From positions 14,210 through 78,209 of the forward strand of contig NZ_AZDP01000064.1 in the NCBI RefSeq assembly GCF_001435525.1: 64,000 bases of DNA, given 5' to 3'. Source of the DNA: Levilactobacillus koreensis JCM 16448 (lineage in GTDB: Bacteria > Bacillota > Bacilli > Lactobacillales > Lactobacillaceae). Shown piece after piece: positions 1-12,903 of the stretch (its first letter is position 1; each line of letters starts with the position of its first letter). The notes below the pieces were generated by a model that worked only from the letters and a program-made list of their open reading frames with translations, was not told the origin of the DNA and did not search any database. The position numbers and the translations under genes were made by a program.

Positions 1-227
1 TGGTTGTCAGAAGGTCATCGTCACCGGATGGCTAGGAGAAGTTATTGTTATCGACCGGAACTGAAATATAGGTTGTGCAAGAAATTAACGGTGAAGTGAC
101 TGTCCCCACAAACTAACAGAAATTCTGACTAGCGAGGGTATAGCTCTTTTATCGTTGAATACTTGTGGGTCAGACGATATTGTTATGAGTTCAGTTAGAG
201 ATTCTAAACTGTTGTTTTGTGGAAGTA
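1..227. other. gene-less left margin
   Basis: I see no convincing gene here. All three + frames hit a stop within about 100 bases of the window edge, so at most the last 20-33 codons of an upstream gene could be present, and none of these tails is recognisable. The remainder leads into the first family A repeat. Confidence 0.4.
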
Positions 228-420
228 CAATCTGAGCCGGAGGAGGCCAGGGATGTAGCCGGCCGTGGTAATCTTGTTAGCTGGCCGCTGGCTAGCTAAC
301 AAGATGGGCGACTTTTAAGACACGGGCTCTTCGTGGCTTAAAAGCGAGCGAGAAGACTGGTGTTCTTCCAGTCTGAAGCGTCCCCACAGCAGGCGGAATC
401 CCTGGCAGCCGGAGTACGGT
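228..420 (+). repeat. family A structured intergenic repeat, copy A1
   Basis: This is a full-length copy. It opens with the conserved left end CAATCTGAGCCGGAGGAGG and ends with CAGCCGGAGTACGG. A closing stem pairs 246-253 (GCCAGGGA) with 399-406 (TCCCTGGC). Inside are three hairpins: 271-282 with 294-305 (ATCTTGTTAGCT/AGCTAACAAGAT), 312-319 with 337-344 (CTTTTAAG/CTTAAAAG, extended by CACG/CGTG), and 355-360 with 368-373 (GACTGG/CCAGTC). A conserved, less paired block around 378-398 contains GTCCCCACAGCAGGCGG. It lies upstream of glyA with its 3' end toward the gene. No conserved reading frame spans the copies. Confidence 0.85.
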
Positions 421-583
421 CAATCTACACCATCCCTGGCAACTAATTTCATCAAGGGGCAGGGGAGTTTGTAGGGGCGCATACCACAACGCCCGCTATA
501 AAAAGATAAATAAGCCCTCATGGCCCCACGGTGCGAGAAAATTTGGTAGAATGAAACTAATTACAGTTCAGGAGGGATTGCCA

Positions 584-1825
584 GTGAATTTTAAAGAAAA
601 AGATCCAGAATTATGGGGCGCCATTGCTAAGGAAGAGCAACGACAAGAAGATACGATTGAATTGATTGCTTCCGAAAACATTGTGAGCGAAGCCGTACGG
701 ACAGCACAAGGGTCCGTGTTGACGAATAAGTATGCTGAAGGTTATCCGGGTAAACGATACTATGGGGGTACCCAATACATTGACGTGGTAGAGCAACTTG
801 CCATTGACCGGGCTAAGAAGCTGTTTCACGCTGAATATGCGAATGTCCAACCCCACTCCGGGTCGCAGGCCAATCAAGCCGTCTATGCGGCATTTTTGAA
901 GCCTGGCGACACGATTTTGGGGATGGGGCTTGATGCCGGTGGTCATTTGACCCACGGTGCCAAGGTCAACTTCTCTGGTAAGATCTACAACGCCTATAGT
1001 TATGCGTTGAATCCCGAAACGGAACTCTTGGACTACGACATGATTCGCGAGGTGGCTCAGAAGGTCAAGCCGCAGATGATCGTTGCTGGGGCTTCCGCGT
1101 ACTCCCGGTTCATTGACTGGAACGCCTTTCGTAAAATTGCGGATGAAGTTGGGGCCTACTTGATGGTTGACATGGCCCACATTGCCGGTCTGGTCGCCAC
1201 GGGCTTACATCCTAGTCCAGTGGGAATTGCTGACGTAGTGACGACAACCACGCATAAGACGTTGCGGGGACCACGCGGCGGCTTGATTCTTTCCCAAGAA
1301 GAGAATGCCAAACGCATTAACTCGGCTGTGTTCCCCGGCACCCAGGGTGGTCCATTAGAACACGTGATTGCCGGTAAGGCAGCAGCATTTTTCGAAGACC
1401 TACAACCGGAATTCAAGGACTACGCTAAGCAGATCATCGTGAACGCTCATGCCATGGCCGATGAGTTTACCAAGTTACCGGCCGTACGTGTGATTTCTGG
1501 CGGGACGGACAATCACTTGATGACCCTCGATCTGTCGGCAACGACCCTCAATGGGAAGCAGGCGCAGGACTTGTTGGATAGCGTCATGATCACGACCAAC
1601 AAGGAAGCCATTCCGAATGAAAAATTGAGTCCGTTCAAGACGTCTGGGATTCGAATTGGGACGCCAGCCATCACCACCCGCGGCTTCAATGCCGATGAAT
1701 CACGGGAAGTGGCTCGACTGATTGTGCAGACGATTACGCACCCTGACGACGAACAAGTCTTGGCCGATGTGCGGCAACGCGTTCATGCATTAACCAGTGC
1801 CCACCCGTTAAATGCCTTACCCTAG
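584..1825 (+). CDS. glyA: serine hydroxymethyltransferase
   Basis: This PLP enzyme interconverts serine and glycine with tetrahydrofolate and is the main source of one-carbon units. The 413-residue length matches the family. The motif [14 protein letters not shown] carries the PLP lysine at K225, and the N-terminal IELIASEN and [14 protein letters not shown] motifs are intact. I chose the GTG at 584 because GGAGGG sits about 7 bases upstream and the protein then begins [10 protein letters not shown]; an ATG at 551 would add 11 residues without a good ribosome site. A TAGAAT -10-like box lies at 547-552. upp follows after about 100 bases, an order common in lactobacilli. Confidence 0.96.
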   Translation: MNFKEKDPELWGAIAKEEQRQEDTIELIASENIVSEAVRTAQGSVLTNKYAEGYPGKRYYGGTQYIDVVEQLAIDRAKKLFHAEYANVQPHSGSQANQAVYAAFLKPGDTILGMGLDAGGHLTHGAKVNFSGKIYNAYSYALNPETELLDYDMIREVAQKVKPQMIVAGASAYSRFIDWNAFRKIADEVGAYLMVDMAHIAGLVATGLHPSPVGIADVVTTTTHKTLRGPRGGLILSQEENAKRINSAVFPGTQGGPLEHVIAGKAAAFFEDLQPEFKDYAKQIIVNAHAMADEFTKLPAVRVISGGTDNHLMTLDLSATTLNGKQAQDLLDSVMITTNKEAIPNEKLSPFKTSGIRIGTPAITTRGFNADESREVARLIVQTITHPDDEQVLADVRQRVHALTSAHPLNALP

Positions 1826-1923
1826 AAAAAAGTTTTAGAAAAAACGTTTTCATTTAAAATTTGTCCGTTTTGGTAGCGTAGATAATGGTACAATTGTAAG
1901 AAATCATAAAGGAGCGTTTATTC

Positions 1924-2553
1924 ATGGGGAAGTTTCAAGTACTTGACCACCCGTTGATTCAACACAAACTGACGATTATCCGGAACAAAGACTGTGGGAC
2001 CCGCAGCTTTCGGGAGGTAGTCAACGAAATCTCGACTTTAATGGCATATGAGGTTTCACGTGATATGCCGCTACAAGATAAGAAGATCGAGACGCCAGTG
2101 GCTAAGATGACGGCCAAAGAGCTTTCCGGTAAGAAAGTGGCCATTGTGCCGATTCTGCGTGCTGGGATCGGGATGGTCGACGGTATCCTTGAGTTGATCC
2201 CTGCTGCTAAGGTAGGTCACATTGGGATGTACCGGGACGAAGAAACACTCCAGCCTCATGAATATTTCGTTAAGTTGCCGTCTGACATTGATCAACGACA
2301 AGTCTTTGTTGTGGACCCAATGTTAGCAACCGGTGGCTCTGCTATCATGGCGATTGACGCACTGAAGAAGCGTGGCGCTAGCAACATTAAGTTTGTTTGC
2401 TTGGTATCCGCTCCTGAAGGGGTCAAAGCCCTGCGCGAGAAGCACCCGGACGTTGACATTTATACGGCGGCGCTTGATGACCACCTGAACGAAGATGGCT
2501 ACATTGTGCCTGGTCTCGGCGATGCCGGTGACCGGCTGTTTGGGACGAAGTAA
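1924..2553 (+). CDS. upp: uracil phosphoribosyltransferase
   Basis: This enzyme makes UMP from uracil and PRPP in pyrimidine salvage and acts in the cytoplasm. The 209 residues are the usual length. The PRPP-binding signature [11 protein letters not shown] starts at residue 130, and the C-terminal [11 protein letters not shown] motif of the uracil site is present. The ATG at 1924 follows AAAGGAGCG. The gene lies between glyA and the ATP synthase operon and is closed by its own hairpin terminator, so it is probably expressed alone or with glyA. Confidence 0.97.
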   Translation: MGKFQVLDHPLIQHKLTIIRNKDCGTRSFREVVNEISTLMAYEVSRDMPLQDKKIETPVAKMTAKELSGKKVAIVPILRAGIGMVDGILELIPAAKVGHIGMYRDEETLQPHEYFVKLPSDIDQRQVFVVDPMLATGGSAIMAIDALKKRGASNIKFVCLVSAPEGVKALREKHPDVDIYTAALDDHLNEDGYIVPGLGDAGDRLFGTK

Positions 2554-2560
2554 ACTTTAA

Positions 2561-2596
2561 AGAGATTCGGCTAATGAGGCCGAGTCTCTTCTTTGT
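2561..2596 (+). terminator. rho-independent terminator after upp
   Basis: The arms AGAGATTCGGC and GGCCGAGTCTCT form a strong hairpin followed by a T-rich run. It starts only seven bases after the upp stop codon. Confidence 0.85.
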
Positions 2597-2667
2597 TTCA
2601 GTAAGGTCACTTTTTTAATGATTGAGGTCAGTTTTTTAGCGGGGCCATTGCGCACGCAAATAGACTG

Positions 2668-2681
2668 TGAAAACGCTAACT
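2668..2681 (+). promoter_or_regulatory. candidate CcpA cre site upstream of the atp operon
   Basis: TGAAAACGCTAACT agrees with the catabolite-responsive element consensus WTGNAANCGNWNNCW at nearly every fixed position; the base before TG is G rather than A or T. It lies about 60 bases upstream of the predicted -35 box. The match is seen in the sequence; CcpA binding is inferred. Confidence 0.45.
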
Positions 2682-2704
2682 ACCCTTTTAGGGCCTGAAT
2701 TTTA

Positions 2705-2718
2705 CCCGACTAGTCGGG
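2705..2718. promoter_or_regulatory. 14-bp perfect palindrome upstream of the atp promoter
   Basis: CCCGACTAGTCGGG is perfectly self-complementary with no loop, which suits a dimeric protein binding site better than an RNA hairpin. It lies between the cre-like site and the atp promoter. No regulator is identified. Confidence 0.35.
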
Positions 2719-2743
2719 AATGTTTAGCCTGTGAAAAATTGTT

Positions 2744-2772
2744 TTGTTTTTTATTAGGATTGGTGGTATCAT
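2744..2772 (+). promoter_or_regulatory. predicted sigma-A promoter of the atp operon
   Basis: TTGTTT and TATCAT are separated by 17 bases. The start of transcription would fall near 2779, leaving a leader of about 120 bases before atpB. The leader can form a hairpin at 2786-2814. Confidence 0.5.
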
Positions 2773-2897
2773 TTCCAGTGTATTTGAATGGAGCGCTCGC
2801 TTCGTTCGCTATTCCGCATTTCGTGAGAGAACCGCTTGCATGAGGGGGTTTACCTTAGGAATTGCGTCCATATAGTGTTGAAAAGAGGTGATATTCG

Positions 2898-3617
2898 GTG
2901 AGTGATGATCCAGTTTCAACCTTCCAGTTCTTGGGACTGACATTTAGTACTGCTAACGTTGTATCCGGTTTGGTTGTTTTCCTGCTGGTGATAGCAGTCG
3001 TTTTTTTCACTTCTAGGAAATTGGCCATGAAGCCGACCAAGGGGCAAAACTTCTTGGAATGGTTGATTGATTTTACCAACGGAATTTTGAAGGGATCCAT
3101 TCCTGCCGGCGATGTCGGTAAGTTCGGTTTGTGGGGGTTCACTCTGTTCCTGTTTCTCTTTCTTTCTAACGAAATTGGGTTGTTTATCCAGGTGGCGACC
3201 CGAAGTGGGGCAACGATTATGCGTAGTCCAACTTCAGATCCTATCGCGACGTTGACGTTCTCGTTGATGACGATGATGATTGCCCAATTCGCTGGTGTTT
3301 GGAAATTAGGTTACAAAGCGCACTTTGCAAACTACATGAAACCCTTTGTGTTCTGGCTTCCGATCAGTATTTTTGAGGAATTCACGAACTTCTTGACGTT
3401 GGGTCTTCGTATTTTCGGGGTTATCTTCTCTGGTGAAATGCTATTAGGAGTAATCTGGGATCTGGCAGTTTCACACGGTATTGTAACGATGATTATTGCA
3501 TTGCCAATCGAAATGGCTTGGCAAGGGTTCTCCGCGTTCTTAGGGGCTATCCAAGCGTTCGTTTTCGTTACGTTGTCATCAGTTTATATTTCTCAAAAGC
3601 TAGAACTCGAGGAATAA
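2898..3617 (+). CDS. atpB: F1Fo ATP synthase subunit a
   Basis: This is the integral membrane subunit that forms the proton half-channels next to the c-ring. Its 239 residues contain several hydrophobic helices, and the conserved LTLGLRIFGVIFSGEM segment carries the essential arginine. The GTG start follows AAAAGAGGTGA. It is the first gene of the operon; no atpI-like gene precedes it. In lactic acid bacteria this enzyme mainly extrudes protons at the expense of ATP (established knowledge). Confidence 0.95.
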   Translation: MSDDPVSTFQFLGLTFSTANVVSGLVVFLLVIAVVFFTSRKLAMKPTKGQNFLEWLIDFTNGILKGSIPAGDVGKFGLWGFTLFLFLFLSNEIGLFIQVATRSGATIMRSPTSDPIATLTFSLMTMMIAQFAGVWKLGYKAHFANYMKPFVFWLPISIFEEFTNFLTLGLRIFGVIFSGEMLLGVIWDLAVSHGIVTMIIALPIEMAWQGFSAFLGAIQAFVFVTLSSVYISQKLELEE

Positions 3618-3628
3618 GTTTTATCTAA

Positions 3629-3862
<234 letters not shown>

Positions 3863-3921
3863 TTACAACGAACAACCGGTAAAATTTGTAAATATCTGAT
3901 AGCAAAAGGAGGTGTCAATAG

Positions 3922-4437
3922 ATGCTCTCACATTTAGTAGTTGGTCAGACGCTTTACTTTGGAGATTCGCTTTTCTATATTATTAGTTTCGTACTTTTAA
4001 TGTGGATCATTAAGATCTTTGCATGGGGTCCAGTGACGAAGATGATGCAGGACCGGGCTGATAAGATCAGTAATGATATTGACTCAGCAGAAAAGTCCCG
4101 TACCGATGCCGCTAGCTTGGTTGAAAAACGCCAAGCAGCCTTGGCAAATTCTCGTTCTGAAGCCCAAACGATTGTGAGCGATGCCAAGTCCAATGGTCAA
4201 CAGCAACGCGAACAAATCGTGACGCAAGCACAAGCGGACGTTCAGACGATGAAGCAAAATGCCCAAAAGGATATTGAACAAGAACGTCAAGACGCTCTGT
4301 CCGATGCCCGTAACGATGTGGCGGATTTATCTATTGAGATTGCTTCCAAGATCATTCAACGAGAATTGAAGGCTGACGATCAAAAGGCGTTAATTGATTC
4401 TTATATCGAAGGGTTGGGGAAGCAACATGAGTCTTAA
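3922..4437 (+). CDS. atpF: F1Fo ATP synthase subunit b
   Basis: This is the peripheral stalk subunit. Its 171 residues have one N-terminal membrane helix (about 13-32, [23 protein letters not shown]) followed by a long charged alpha-helical coiled coil rich in Ala, Gln, Glu and Lys that grips subunit delta. AAAGGAGG precedes the ATG. Its last 11 bases overlap the start of atpH, so the two are probably translationally coupled. Confidence 0.95.
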   Translation: MLSHLVVGQTLYFGDSLFYIISFVLLMWIIKIFAWGPVTKMMQDRADKISNDIDSAEKSRTDAASLVEKRQAALANSRSEAQTIVSDAKSNGQQQREQIVTQAQADVQTMKQNAQKDIEQERQDALSDARNDVADLSIEIASKIIQRELKADDQKALIDSYIEGLGKQHES

Positions 4438-4969
4438 TAGGGCAACGGTAGCCAAGCGCTACTCTAAAGCATTATTTGATTTGTTGTCCGAAAAAGACCA
4501 ACTGGAGTCAGGCTACACAGAGCTACAAGAACTTCGGCGTATCTTCCAGGACAACCCAAAATTGAGCACGATGCTCTCAGACGCTAGCCTGCAGGTTGCT
4601 GATCGCGAAGCGTTACTTCAACCACTGTTGAAGCAAGCATCACCGTATATCAAGAACCTGATTCAAATGGTCTACGACTACGGTCGCGTGGAAAATTTGG
4701 TCGATATTATCGATCAATTCCAGGTCCTATACGATGAATTACATCACACGGTTTACGCACAAGTGACGACGGCAGTAGCCTTATCTGATGACCAAAAGTC
4801 ACAGATTGAGACGGCTTACGCTAAGCGAGTGGGTGCCGAAAAGGTCATTTTGAGCAGTCGGGTTGACCCCGCTGTGATTGGTGGCGTCATCGTTAAGGCT
4901 GCTGATACGGTTCTTGACGGTAGCTTACGAACTAAAATTAATCGTTTACGGCAGCAACTGCTAGCATAA
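4427..4969 (+). CDS. atpH: F1Fo ATP synthase subunit delta
   Basis: This subunit joins the peripheral stalk to the alpha3beta3 head. The 180-residue protein begins [20 protein letters not shown], the typical family opening; the ATG at 4427 overlaps the end of atpF. The C-terminal [21 protein letters not shown] motif is conserved. An in-frame ATG at 4394 would start inside atpF and add unrelated residues, so it was rejected. Confidence 0.94.
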   Translation: MSLNRATVAKRYSKALFDLLSEKDQLESGYTELQELRRIFQDNPKLSTMLSDASLQVADREALLQPLLKQASPYIKNLIQMVYDYGRVENLVDIIDQFQVLYDELHHTVYAQVTTAVALSDDQKSQIETAYAKRVGAEKVILSSRVDPAVIGGVIVKAADTVLDGSLRTKINRLRQQLLA

Positions 4970-4984
4970 CGAATTCGGTGATAA

Positions 4985-6541
<1,557 letters not shown>

Positions 6542-6571
6542 GAGTACTTGAAGGAAGGATGGTGAGAAATA

Positions 6572-7471
6572 ATGGCTGAATCAATTCATGACGTTCAACG
6601 TCGAATTACGTCCACGAAGGCGACCCGTCAAATTACGGCGGCGATGCACATGGTCTCGACGGCGAAGTTAAATAAGATTCAGAAACAAGCAGTCGGCTAC
6701 CAAGACTATGTTTCTAAGGTTAAGGCTGTCGTCATGCATCTTTCGCAGTCTCATCTGTTGGATAATTCCTCAAGTAGCCTGCAGTCGAACCGTCCAGTAA
6801 AGAAAACCGCATATTTAGTGATCACCTCCGATCGTGGAATGGTTGGGAGCTACAATAGCAGCGTTTTACGGGATGCCAATGCGTTCATTAAAGAACGGAC
6901 GCCAAATCCTGACGACTACATGGTGTTAGCCGTTGGGGGCACTGGTGCTGACTTTTACAAGCACCGTGGCGTTAACGTAGCTTATGAATACCGTGGCGTC
7001 AGCGACGTTCCTGAATTCAATGAAGTTCGGGAAATCGTTAAGACGGTTACCACGATGTTCAACAACGAGGTCTTCGATGAACTCTTCGTATGCTACAATC
7101 ACTTTGTAAACCGGATCTCATCCCGTTTTCGGGCTGAAAAAATGTTGCCAGTCGATGGGGAAGCCCTGTCTTCTGATGCGGCAAACGATACGAAAACGAC
7201 ACCGTTGACGGCTGAGTACGACACAGAACCTTCTGAAGAGGGTGTGCTGCAGGTCGTCCTGCCACAATACGCAGAAAGCTTAGTTTACGGTGCGATTTTG
7301 GACGCAAAGACGGCCGAACATGCATCAAGTACCAATGCGATGCAGTCTGCTACTGATAATGCCGATGATTTAATTGCGACCCTGCAGCTGCACTATAACC
7401 GTGCGCGTCAAGCAGCGATCACGACTGAAATCACCGAAATTACCGGTGGGCAGGAAGCCTTAAATAACTAA
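6572..7471 (+). CDS. atpG: F1Fo ATP synthase subunit gamma
   Basis: This is the central rotor shaft. It has N- and C-terminal helices that form the coiled coil inside the head ([29 protein letters not shown] and the end [48 protein letters not shown]). The ATG follows GAAGGATGG. The 299-residue length is usual. A hydrophilic insertion near residues 200-225 ([23 protein letters not shown]) is of a kind seen in lactobacilli. Confidence 0.96.
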   Translation: MAESIHDVQRRITSTKATRQITAAMHMVSTAKLNKIQKQAVGYQDYVSKVKAVVMHLSQSHLLDNSSSSLQSNRPVKKTAYLVITSDRGMVGSYNSSVLRDANAFIKERTPNPDDYMVLAVGGTGADFYKHRGVNVAYEYRGVSDVPEFNEVREIVKTVTTMFNNEVFDELFVCYNHFVNRISSRFRAEKMLPVDGEALSSDAANDTKTTPLTAEYDTEPSEEGVLQVVLPQYAESLVYGAILDAKTAEHASSTNAMQSATDNADDLIATLQLHYNRARQAAITTEITEITGGQEALNN

Positions 7472-7487
7472 TTACGGGAGGAATTAA

Positions 7488-8909
<1,422 letters not shown>

Positions 8910-8922
8910 GGAGGGATTCTAA

Positions 8923-9342
8923 TTGGCTGATAATCAATCAGTGTTATCTGTTAGTATCGTTACCCCTGATGGTCGCGTCTATGAAGGAGACAGTGATTTA
9001 CTGGTTGTCAAAACGACAATTGGTGAATTAGGGATCATGCCGAATCACGTGCCGCTCATCGCTTCACTCGAAGTTGATGAGACGCGGGTAAAATTAGGCG
9101 ATCACGAAGACGAAATTGCCGTTAACGGTGGTTTCATTGAGTTCTCCGACAATGTGGCGACCATTGTTGCGGACAGTGCGGAACGTCAAGACGATATTGA
9201 TGTTGATCGGGCGCAGAGTGCACGTCAACGGGCTGAAGAAACGATCAAGAAGGCACAAGAGTCTCATGATCCAGATACTTTAGCGCGGGCTGAAGTCGCT
9301 TTGCGGCGTGCCATCAACCGGATTAACGTTGCTAATCATTAA
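8923..9342 (+). CDS. atpC: F1Fo ATP synthase subunit epsilon
   Basis: This is the rotor subunit that couples and inhibits F1. Its 139 residues comprise an N-terminal beta-sandwich (LSVSIVTPDGRVYEGDSDLLVVKTTIGELGIMPNHVPLIASL) and a C-terminal helical hairpin. The start is TTG at 8923, directed by GGGAGGG at 8909-8915. It ends the operon and is followed by a terminator. Confidence 0.95.
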   Translation: MADNQSVLSVSIVTPDGRVYEGDSDLLVVKTTIGELGIMPNHVPLIASLEVDETRVKLGDHEDEIAVNGGFIEFSDNVATIVADSAERQDDIDVDRAQSARQRAEETIKKAQESHDPDTLARAEVALRRAINRINVANH

Positions 9343-9371
9343 ATATTGTGTAAACCATTTTTGGTTCGCTT

Positions 9372-9408
9372 TAAGCGGGCACTTCCATTGCGGAGTGCTC
9401 GCTTTTTT
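9372..9408 (+). terminator. terminator of the atp operon
   Basis: The arms AAGCGGGCAC.TCC and GGAGTGCTCGCTT form a stable stem followed by T6. It is the natural end of the ATP synthase transcript. Confidence 0.9.
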
Positions 9409-9552
9409 GATACCCTGGTATCAGGTTCGTTCGGTTAACGTGGTTAATAAAAATATTTGTAATATTACAAATGCCGATTTTAAAGGAATCTCAGGGACAC
9501 ACACGAAAAATTATGCTATAGTTAGTGAGAATGTTTAGGAAGGATTGAGGTA

Positions 9553-9780
9553 ATGAAACTCATTGGGTTACAGGCCATATTAACGATCATCAGTCACTTG
9601 TCCTTTATCGCGTTAGCTTTTTGGGCGATTTCGGCGTTGCACATTGAGCGATTAATGACGTTTTACCCTCGCCAATCGCGCGTCTTGATTGTGATGTTAG
9701 CGGTTGCGGTTGGCTTTGCTTGTAGCTCATTCTTTTTGGACTTCATCAATAACGTTCGTAATCTAGGCTATCTGTTGTGA
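9553..9780 (+). CDS. DUF1146 (YwzB-like) small membrane protein
   Basis: The 75-residue protein has two hydrophobic helices (about 8-30 and 46-68) and the SALHIERL...R..VL linker of the DUF1146/YwzB family. Its function is unknown. The ATG follows GGAAGGATTGAGG. The position between atpC and murA is the same as ywzB in Bacillus, which supports the assignment. It is probably co-transcribed with murA, 30 bases downstream. Confidence 0.85.
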   Translation: MKLIGLQAILTIISHLSFIALAFWAISALHIERLMTFYPRQSRVLIVMLAVAVGFACSSFFLDFINNVRNLGYLL

Positions 9781-9810
9781 TTGGCCTATAAAAATCTTTG
9801 GAGGTATCCC

Positions 9811-11118
9811 ATGGAAAAAATTGTCGTTCATGGTGGGAACCGCTTATCTGGTGTGGTCCACATTGAAGGGGCCAAGAATGCCGTATTGCCAATCTTAGCA
9901 GCGTCCATTCTGGCTCAAGACGGACTCACTCATTTAGCAAATGTTCCAGTTTTGTCTGATGTTTATACAATGAATAAGGTTCTCCGTTTCCTGAACTTGC
10001 GCGTTGATTTTGACGAAGCCAAGCGGGAAGTGACGATCGACGCGACGAAGCAAGTTTCCAGTGAAGCGCCGTTCGAATATGTCTCCAAGATGCGGGCTTC
10101 TATCGTCGTCATGGGGCCACTGTTGGCTCGTCTCGGCCATGCCCGGGTAGCGTTACCTGGTGGTTGTGCAATCGGTACGCGACCAATTGATTTACATTTA
10201 AAGGGCCTCGAAGCTTTGGGCGCCCGAATCGAACAACATGATGGGTACATCGAAGCCTTTGCCGATCGGCTACAAGGTAGTCACATTTACTTAGATTTTC
10301 CAAGCGTAGGGGCCACCCAGAACATTATGATGGCCGCTTGTTTGGCAAACGGGACAACCGTGATCGATAATGTTGCCCGCGAACCCGAAATCGTTGACTT
10401 GGCAAATGTCTTAAACAAGATGGGCGGCCGGGTCCGCGGTGCGGGGACCGAAACGTTACGGATCGATGGGGTCGAAAAGATGCACGGTGCCGAACACAGC
10501 GTAGTCCAAGACCGAATTGAAGCCGGGACGTTCATGGTCGGTGCTGCCTTGACACACGGGAACGTGTTGATTAAGGATGGTATCGTTGAACATAACAAAC
10601 CTTTAATTTCAAAAATGCAAGAAATGGGCGTCCAAGTTACGGAAGAACCTGCTGGTATCCGTGTTATCGGACCAGACAAGCTCAAGCCAACGGACGTGAA
10701 GACGTTGCCATATCCGGGCTTCCCAACCGACATGCAGCCACAGATGACCATTCTACAACTGGCCGCTGAAGGTACGAGTACCATGACCGAAACGGTATTT
10801 GAAAACCGCTTCATGCATTTGGAAGAATTACGCCGGATGAACGCGCAATTCCAAATCAATGGTCGCACGGTCGTGATGCATGGCCCAACTGATTTCAACG
10901 GTGCCGAAGTGGCCGCCACGGACTTACGTGCCGCAGCTGCTCTGGTTCTCGCTGGCCTAGTTGCCGATGGCTACACGCAGGTCACGAACCTGAAGTACTT
11001 GGATCGCGGCTACTACGACTTCCACAAGAAGTTGAGTGCGCTGGGGGCTGAGGTTAAGCGGATCGATGTTCCTGACGATGATACTGTTGTGTTGAAGAAT
11101 ACCCACGTTAATAATTAA
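9811..11118 (+). CDS. murA: UDP-N-acetylglucosamine 1-carboxyvinyltransferase
   Basis: This enzyme catalyses the first committed step of peptidoglycan synthesis, transferring enolpyruvate from PEP to UDP-GlcNAc. The 435-residue protein starts [14 protein letters not shown] after TTGGAGG; an in-frame TTG at 9781 was rejected because it lacks a ribosome site. C119 in the [13 protein letters not shown] loop is the residue attacked by fosfomycin. The context atp-ywzB-murA corresponds to the murAA paralogue of Bacillus. Confidence 0.96.
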   Translation: MEKIVVHGGNRLSGVVHIEGAKNAVLPILAASILAQDGLTHLANVPVLSDVYTMNKVLRFLNLRVDFDEAKREVTIDATKQVSSEAPFEYVSKMRASIVVMGPLLARLGHARVALPGGCAIGTRPIDLHLKGLEALGARIEQHDGYIEAFADRLQGSHIYLDFPSVGATQNIMMAACLANGTTVIDNVAREPEIVDLANVLNKMGGRVRGAGTETLRIDGVEKMHGAEHSVVQDRIEAGTFMVGAALTHGNVLIKDGIVEHNKPLISKMQEMGVQVTEEPAGIRVIGPDKLKPTDVKTLPYPGFPTDMQPQMTILQLAAEGTSTMTETVFENRFMHLEELRRMNAQFQINGRTVVMHGPTDFNGAEVAATDLRAAAALVLAGLVADGYTQVTNLKYLDRGYYDFHKKLSALGAEVKRIDVPDDDTVVLKNTHVNN

Positions 11119-11126
11119 GTAATCAT

Positions 11127-11157
11127 GAGGTGGCAGTGTTTGCCGCCTTTTTGTTTT
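11127..11157 (+). terminator. terminator after murA
   Basis: AGGTGGCA and TGCCGCCT form a short GC-rich stem followed by a T-rich tail (TTTTTGTTTTT). Confidence 0.75.
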
Positions 11158-11180
11158 TGTTAGGTGAAATGGGGGAGCTA

Positions 11181-11333
11181 ACTGGTCGGTCAGAGATGAC
11201 GCCTGCTGTGGGGACGCTTCAGCCGAAGGACGGGCTTCTCACTCGCTTTGAAGCCACACAAAAATCGTGTGTCTTCAAAGTCGCCCATGCCATTATCACG
11301 GCTGGCTCCGTCCCTGACCTCCTCCGACTTAAA
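11181..11333 (-). repeat. family A structured repeat, copy A2
   Basis: Read on the - strand it begins AAGTCGGAGGAGGTCAGGGA and has the closing stem GTCAGGGA paired with a TCTCTGAC-like arm. Hairpin 1 is shortened; hairpin 2 is intact (CTTTGAAG/CTTCAAAG extended by ACACAC/GTGTGG). The conserved GCGTCCCCACAGCAGGCG block follows. It faces A3 across about 208 bases, left end to left end. Confidence 0.8.
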
Positions 11334-11541
11334 CTGGTTTTTCTTGCAATCGTAGTTGAATGACGAGAAACGCTGAACTTTAAATTGTGTCTGCGGTAGG
11401 CTATGTCGTCATCAATTTATTGTTGAACGGAGGATCTGCTTCAACTCATTTTGACGAGATTTTTTCTTAGTTGAGAATTTTATCCCAAATATAAGCTAAT
11501 GCTGTTGGTCTTCTGATCTCGACGGCTATACTGTTAGTGGT
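11334..11541. other. spacer between inverted repeats A2 and A3
   Basis: This stretch is AT-rich and gene-less. I find no ORF with a ribosome site, no clear terminator and no similarity by eye to the other spacers. Confidence 0.4.
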
Positions 11542-11735
11542 CAATCTGAGCCGGAGGAGGCCAGGGGTGTAGCCAGCCGTGTCGACGATGTTAGGCGGGG
11601 TTCTTTCCCGGCTTACATCGTGGGACGACTTTGGAGATGTGTGGTTTTCACGGCTTCAAAGCGAGGCGGAAGCCCGGTCCCTAGGCTGGAGACGTTCCCC
11701 ATGGCAGGCGGAACCCCTGGCAGCCGGAGTGCGGC
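11542..11735 (+). repeat. family A structured repeat, copy A3
   Basis: This is a full-length copy with standard ends. Hairpin 1 pairs 11586-11591 (CGATGT) with 11615-11620 (ACATCG); hairpin 2 pairs 11629-11636 (CTTTGGAG) with 11654-11661 (CTTCAAAG, including one G-U pair that exists only if the + strand is the RNA). Most arm bases differ from A1 while pairing is kept. It lies upstream of mbl with its 3' end toward the gene. Confidence 0.85.
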
Positions 11736-11871
11736 CGTTTTATATAACCCAAGAAAACGGTAACAAAGGGGCTTAACCGAACATTCCCCGAGAAATCATT
11801 TAGTGTTCGCAAGGATTATGGTATAATGAAATGTTGAAAATTGGCATTAAAAATCAGGAGGACGCATAAGT

Positions 11872-12879
11872 ATGGCGAAAGACATTGGAATTGACCTAGG
11901 GACCGCGAACGTTTTAATCTACGTGGTCGGTAAGGGTATTGTATTAAACGAACCGTCCGTTGTGGCAATCGATACCAAGACGGATAAGGTATTAGCGGTG
12001 GGCTCAGAAGCTTACCGAATGGTTGGACGGACACCAGGTAACATTCGGGCCATTCGTCCCCTTAAGGACGGGGTCATTTCTGATTTCGATATTACCGAAG
12101 CCATGCTCTCCTACTTCATTAACAAACTTAGTGTCAAAGGTTTCTTATCCAAGCCTAACATTATGATCTGTGCACCCACGAACATCACGGAAATCGAACG
12201 CAAGGCCATCATTCAGGCTGCTGAAAAATCTGGTGGCGCCAAGGTTTACTTGGAAGCTGAACCTAAGGTCGCTGCGTTGGGTGCTGGGATGGATATCTTC
12301 AAGCCTAGTGGTAACATGGTCATTGATATGGGTGGGGGAACTAGTGACATTGCCATCCTTTCTCTGGGTGACATTGTGGCTAGCCGCTCAATTCGCGTTG
12401 CCGGTGATCGGATGAACTCTGAGATCGTCAATTACGTTAAGCGTAACCACAATCTGATTATTGGGGAACGGACCGCTGAAACCATCAAGATCAAGATTGG
12501 GACAGCTTACCCAGAACCTGGCAATGAAGAAAAGACCATGGCGGTACGTGGCCGGGATTCCGTTAGTGGGATGCCTACCGAAGTGACGATTACCGCCGCT
12601 GAGGTTGAAGAAGCTATTCATGACTCCGTTGAACAAATCGTTTCCGCAGCAATGGCTGTCTTGGAAACGACACCACCAGAACTGGCCGCTGACATCATCG
12701 ATCGGGGCATCATGCTGACTGGCGGGGGTGCTTTGTTGGACGGTATCGACAAGCTGTTCTCAGAACGGTTGACCGTTCCCGTCATCATTTCCGAAGACCC
12801 ACTGGACAATGTGGCTAAGGGTGCCGGCGTTCTGCTGGAACACATGGATACGAAGACGGCTAAGGAAAACAACGACTAG
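11872..12879 (+). CDS. mbl: MreB-family actin-like cell-shape protein (Mbl)
   Basis: This is a bacterial actin that forms membrane-associated filaments guiding lateral wall synthesis. Its 335 residues show the actin-fold motifs [14 protein letters not shown] (phosphate 1), DMGGGTSDIAILS (phosphate 2) and [13 protein letters not shown] (adenosine). I call it Mbl rather than MreB because the mreBCD operon has its own mreB at 42068 and because mbl-yidD is a typical lactobacillar order. The ATG follows AGGAGG. A TATAAT -10 lies at 11822-11827, with a poor -35. Confidence 0.88.
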   Translation: MAKDIGIDLGTANVLIYVVGKGIVLNEPSVVAIDTKTDKVLAVGSEAYRMVGRTPGNIRAIRPLKDGVISDFDITEAMLSYFINKLSVKGFLSKPNIMICAPTNITEIERKAIIQAAEKSGGAKVYLEAEPKVAALGAGMDIFKPSGNMVIDMGGGTSDIAILSLGDIVASRSIRVAGDRMNSEIVNYVKRNHNLIIGERTAETIKIKIGTAYPEPGNEEKTMAVRGRDSVSGMPTEVTITAAEVEEAIHDSVEQIVSAAMAVLETTPPELAADIIDRGIMLTGGGALLDGIDKLFSERLTVPVIISEDPLDNVAKGAGVLLEHMDTKTAKENND

Positions 12880-12903
12880 TGAGTCATTAAAGGGGGACTG
12901 GCG

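Noticed and set aside
1-100. 3' tail of an upstream gene at the window edge
   Set aside because: Frames 1 and 2 are open for 33 and 20 codons but the residues match no family I recognise and there is no terminator after either stop.
611-1180. Long - strand frames over glyA, atpA, atpD, mutS and other + genes
   Set aside because: They are mirror frames of strongly codon-biased genes, lack ribosome sites and resemble no protein family.
1837-1854. Possible cre site (AACGTTTTCA) between glyA and upp
   Set aside because: Only the right half matches; the left half is a run of A without the TG. Too weak to list as a feature.
11130-11776. Open frames of 65-77 codons inside repeats A2 and A3
   Set aside because: They lie in different frames of the repeat, are not shared by other family A copies, and the copies contain stops and indels in those frames. 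Hairpin covariation explains the sequence better than coding.
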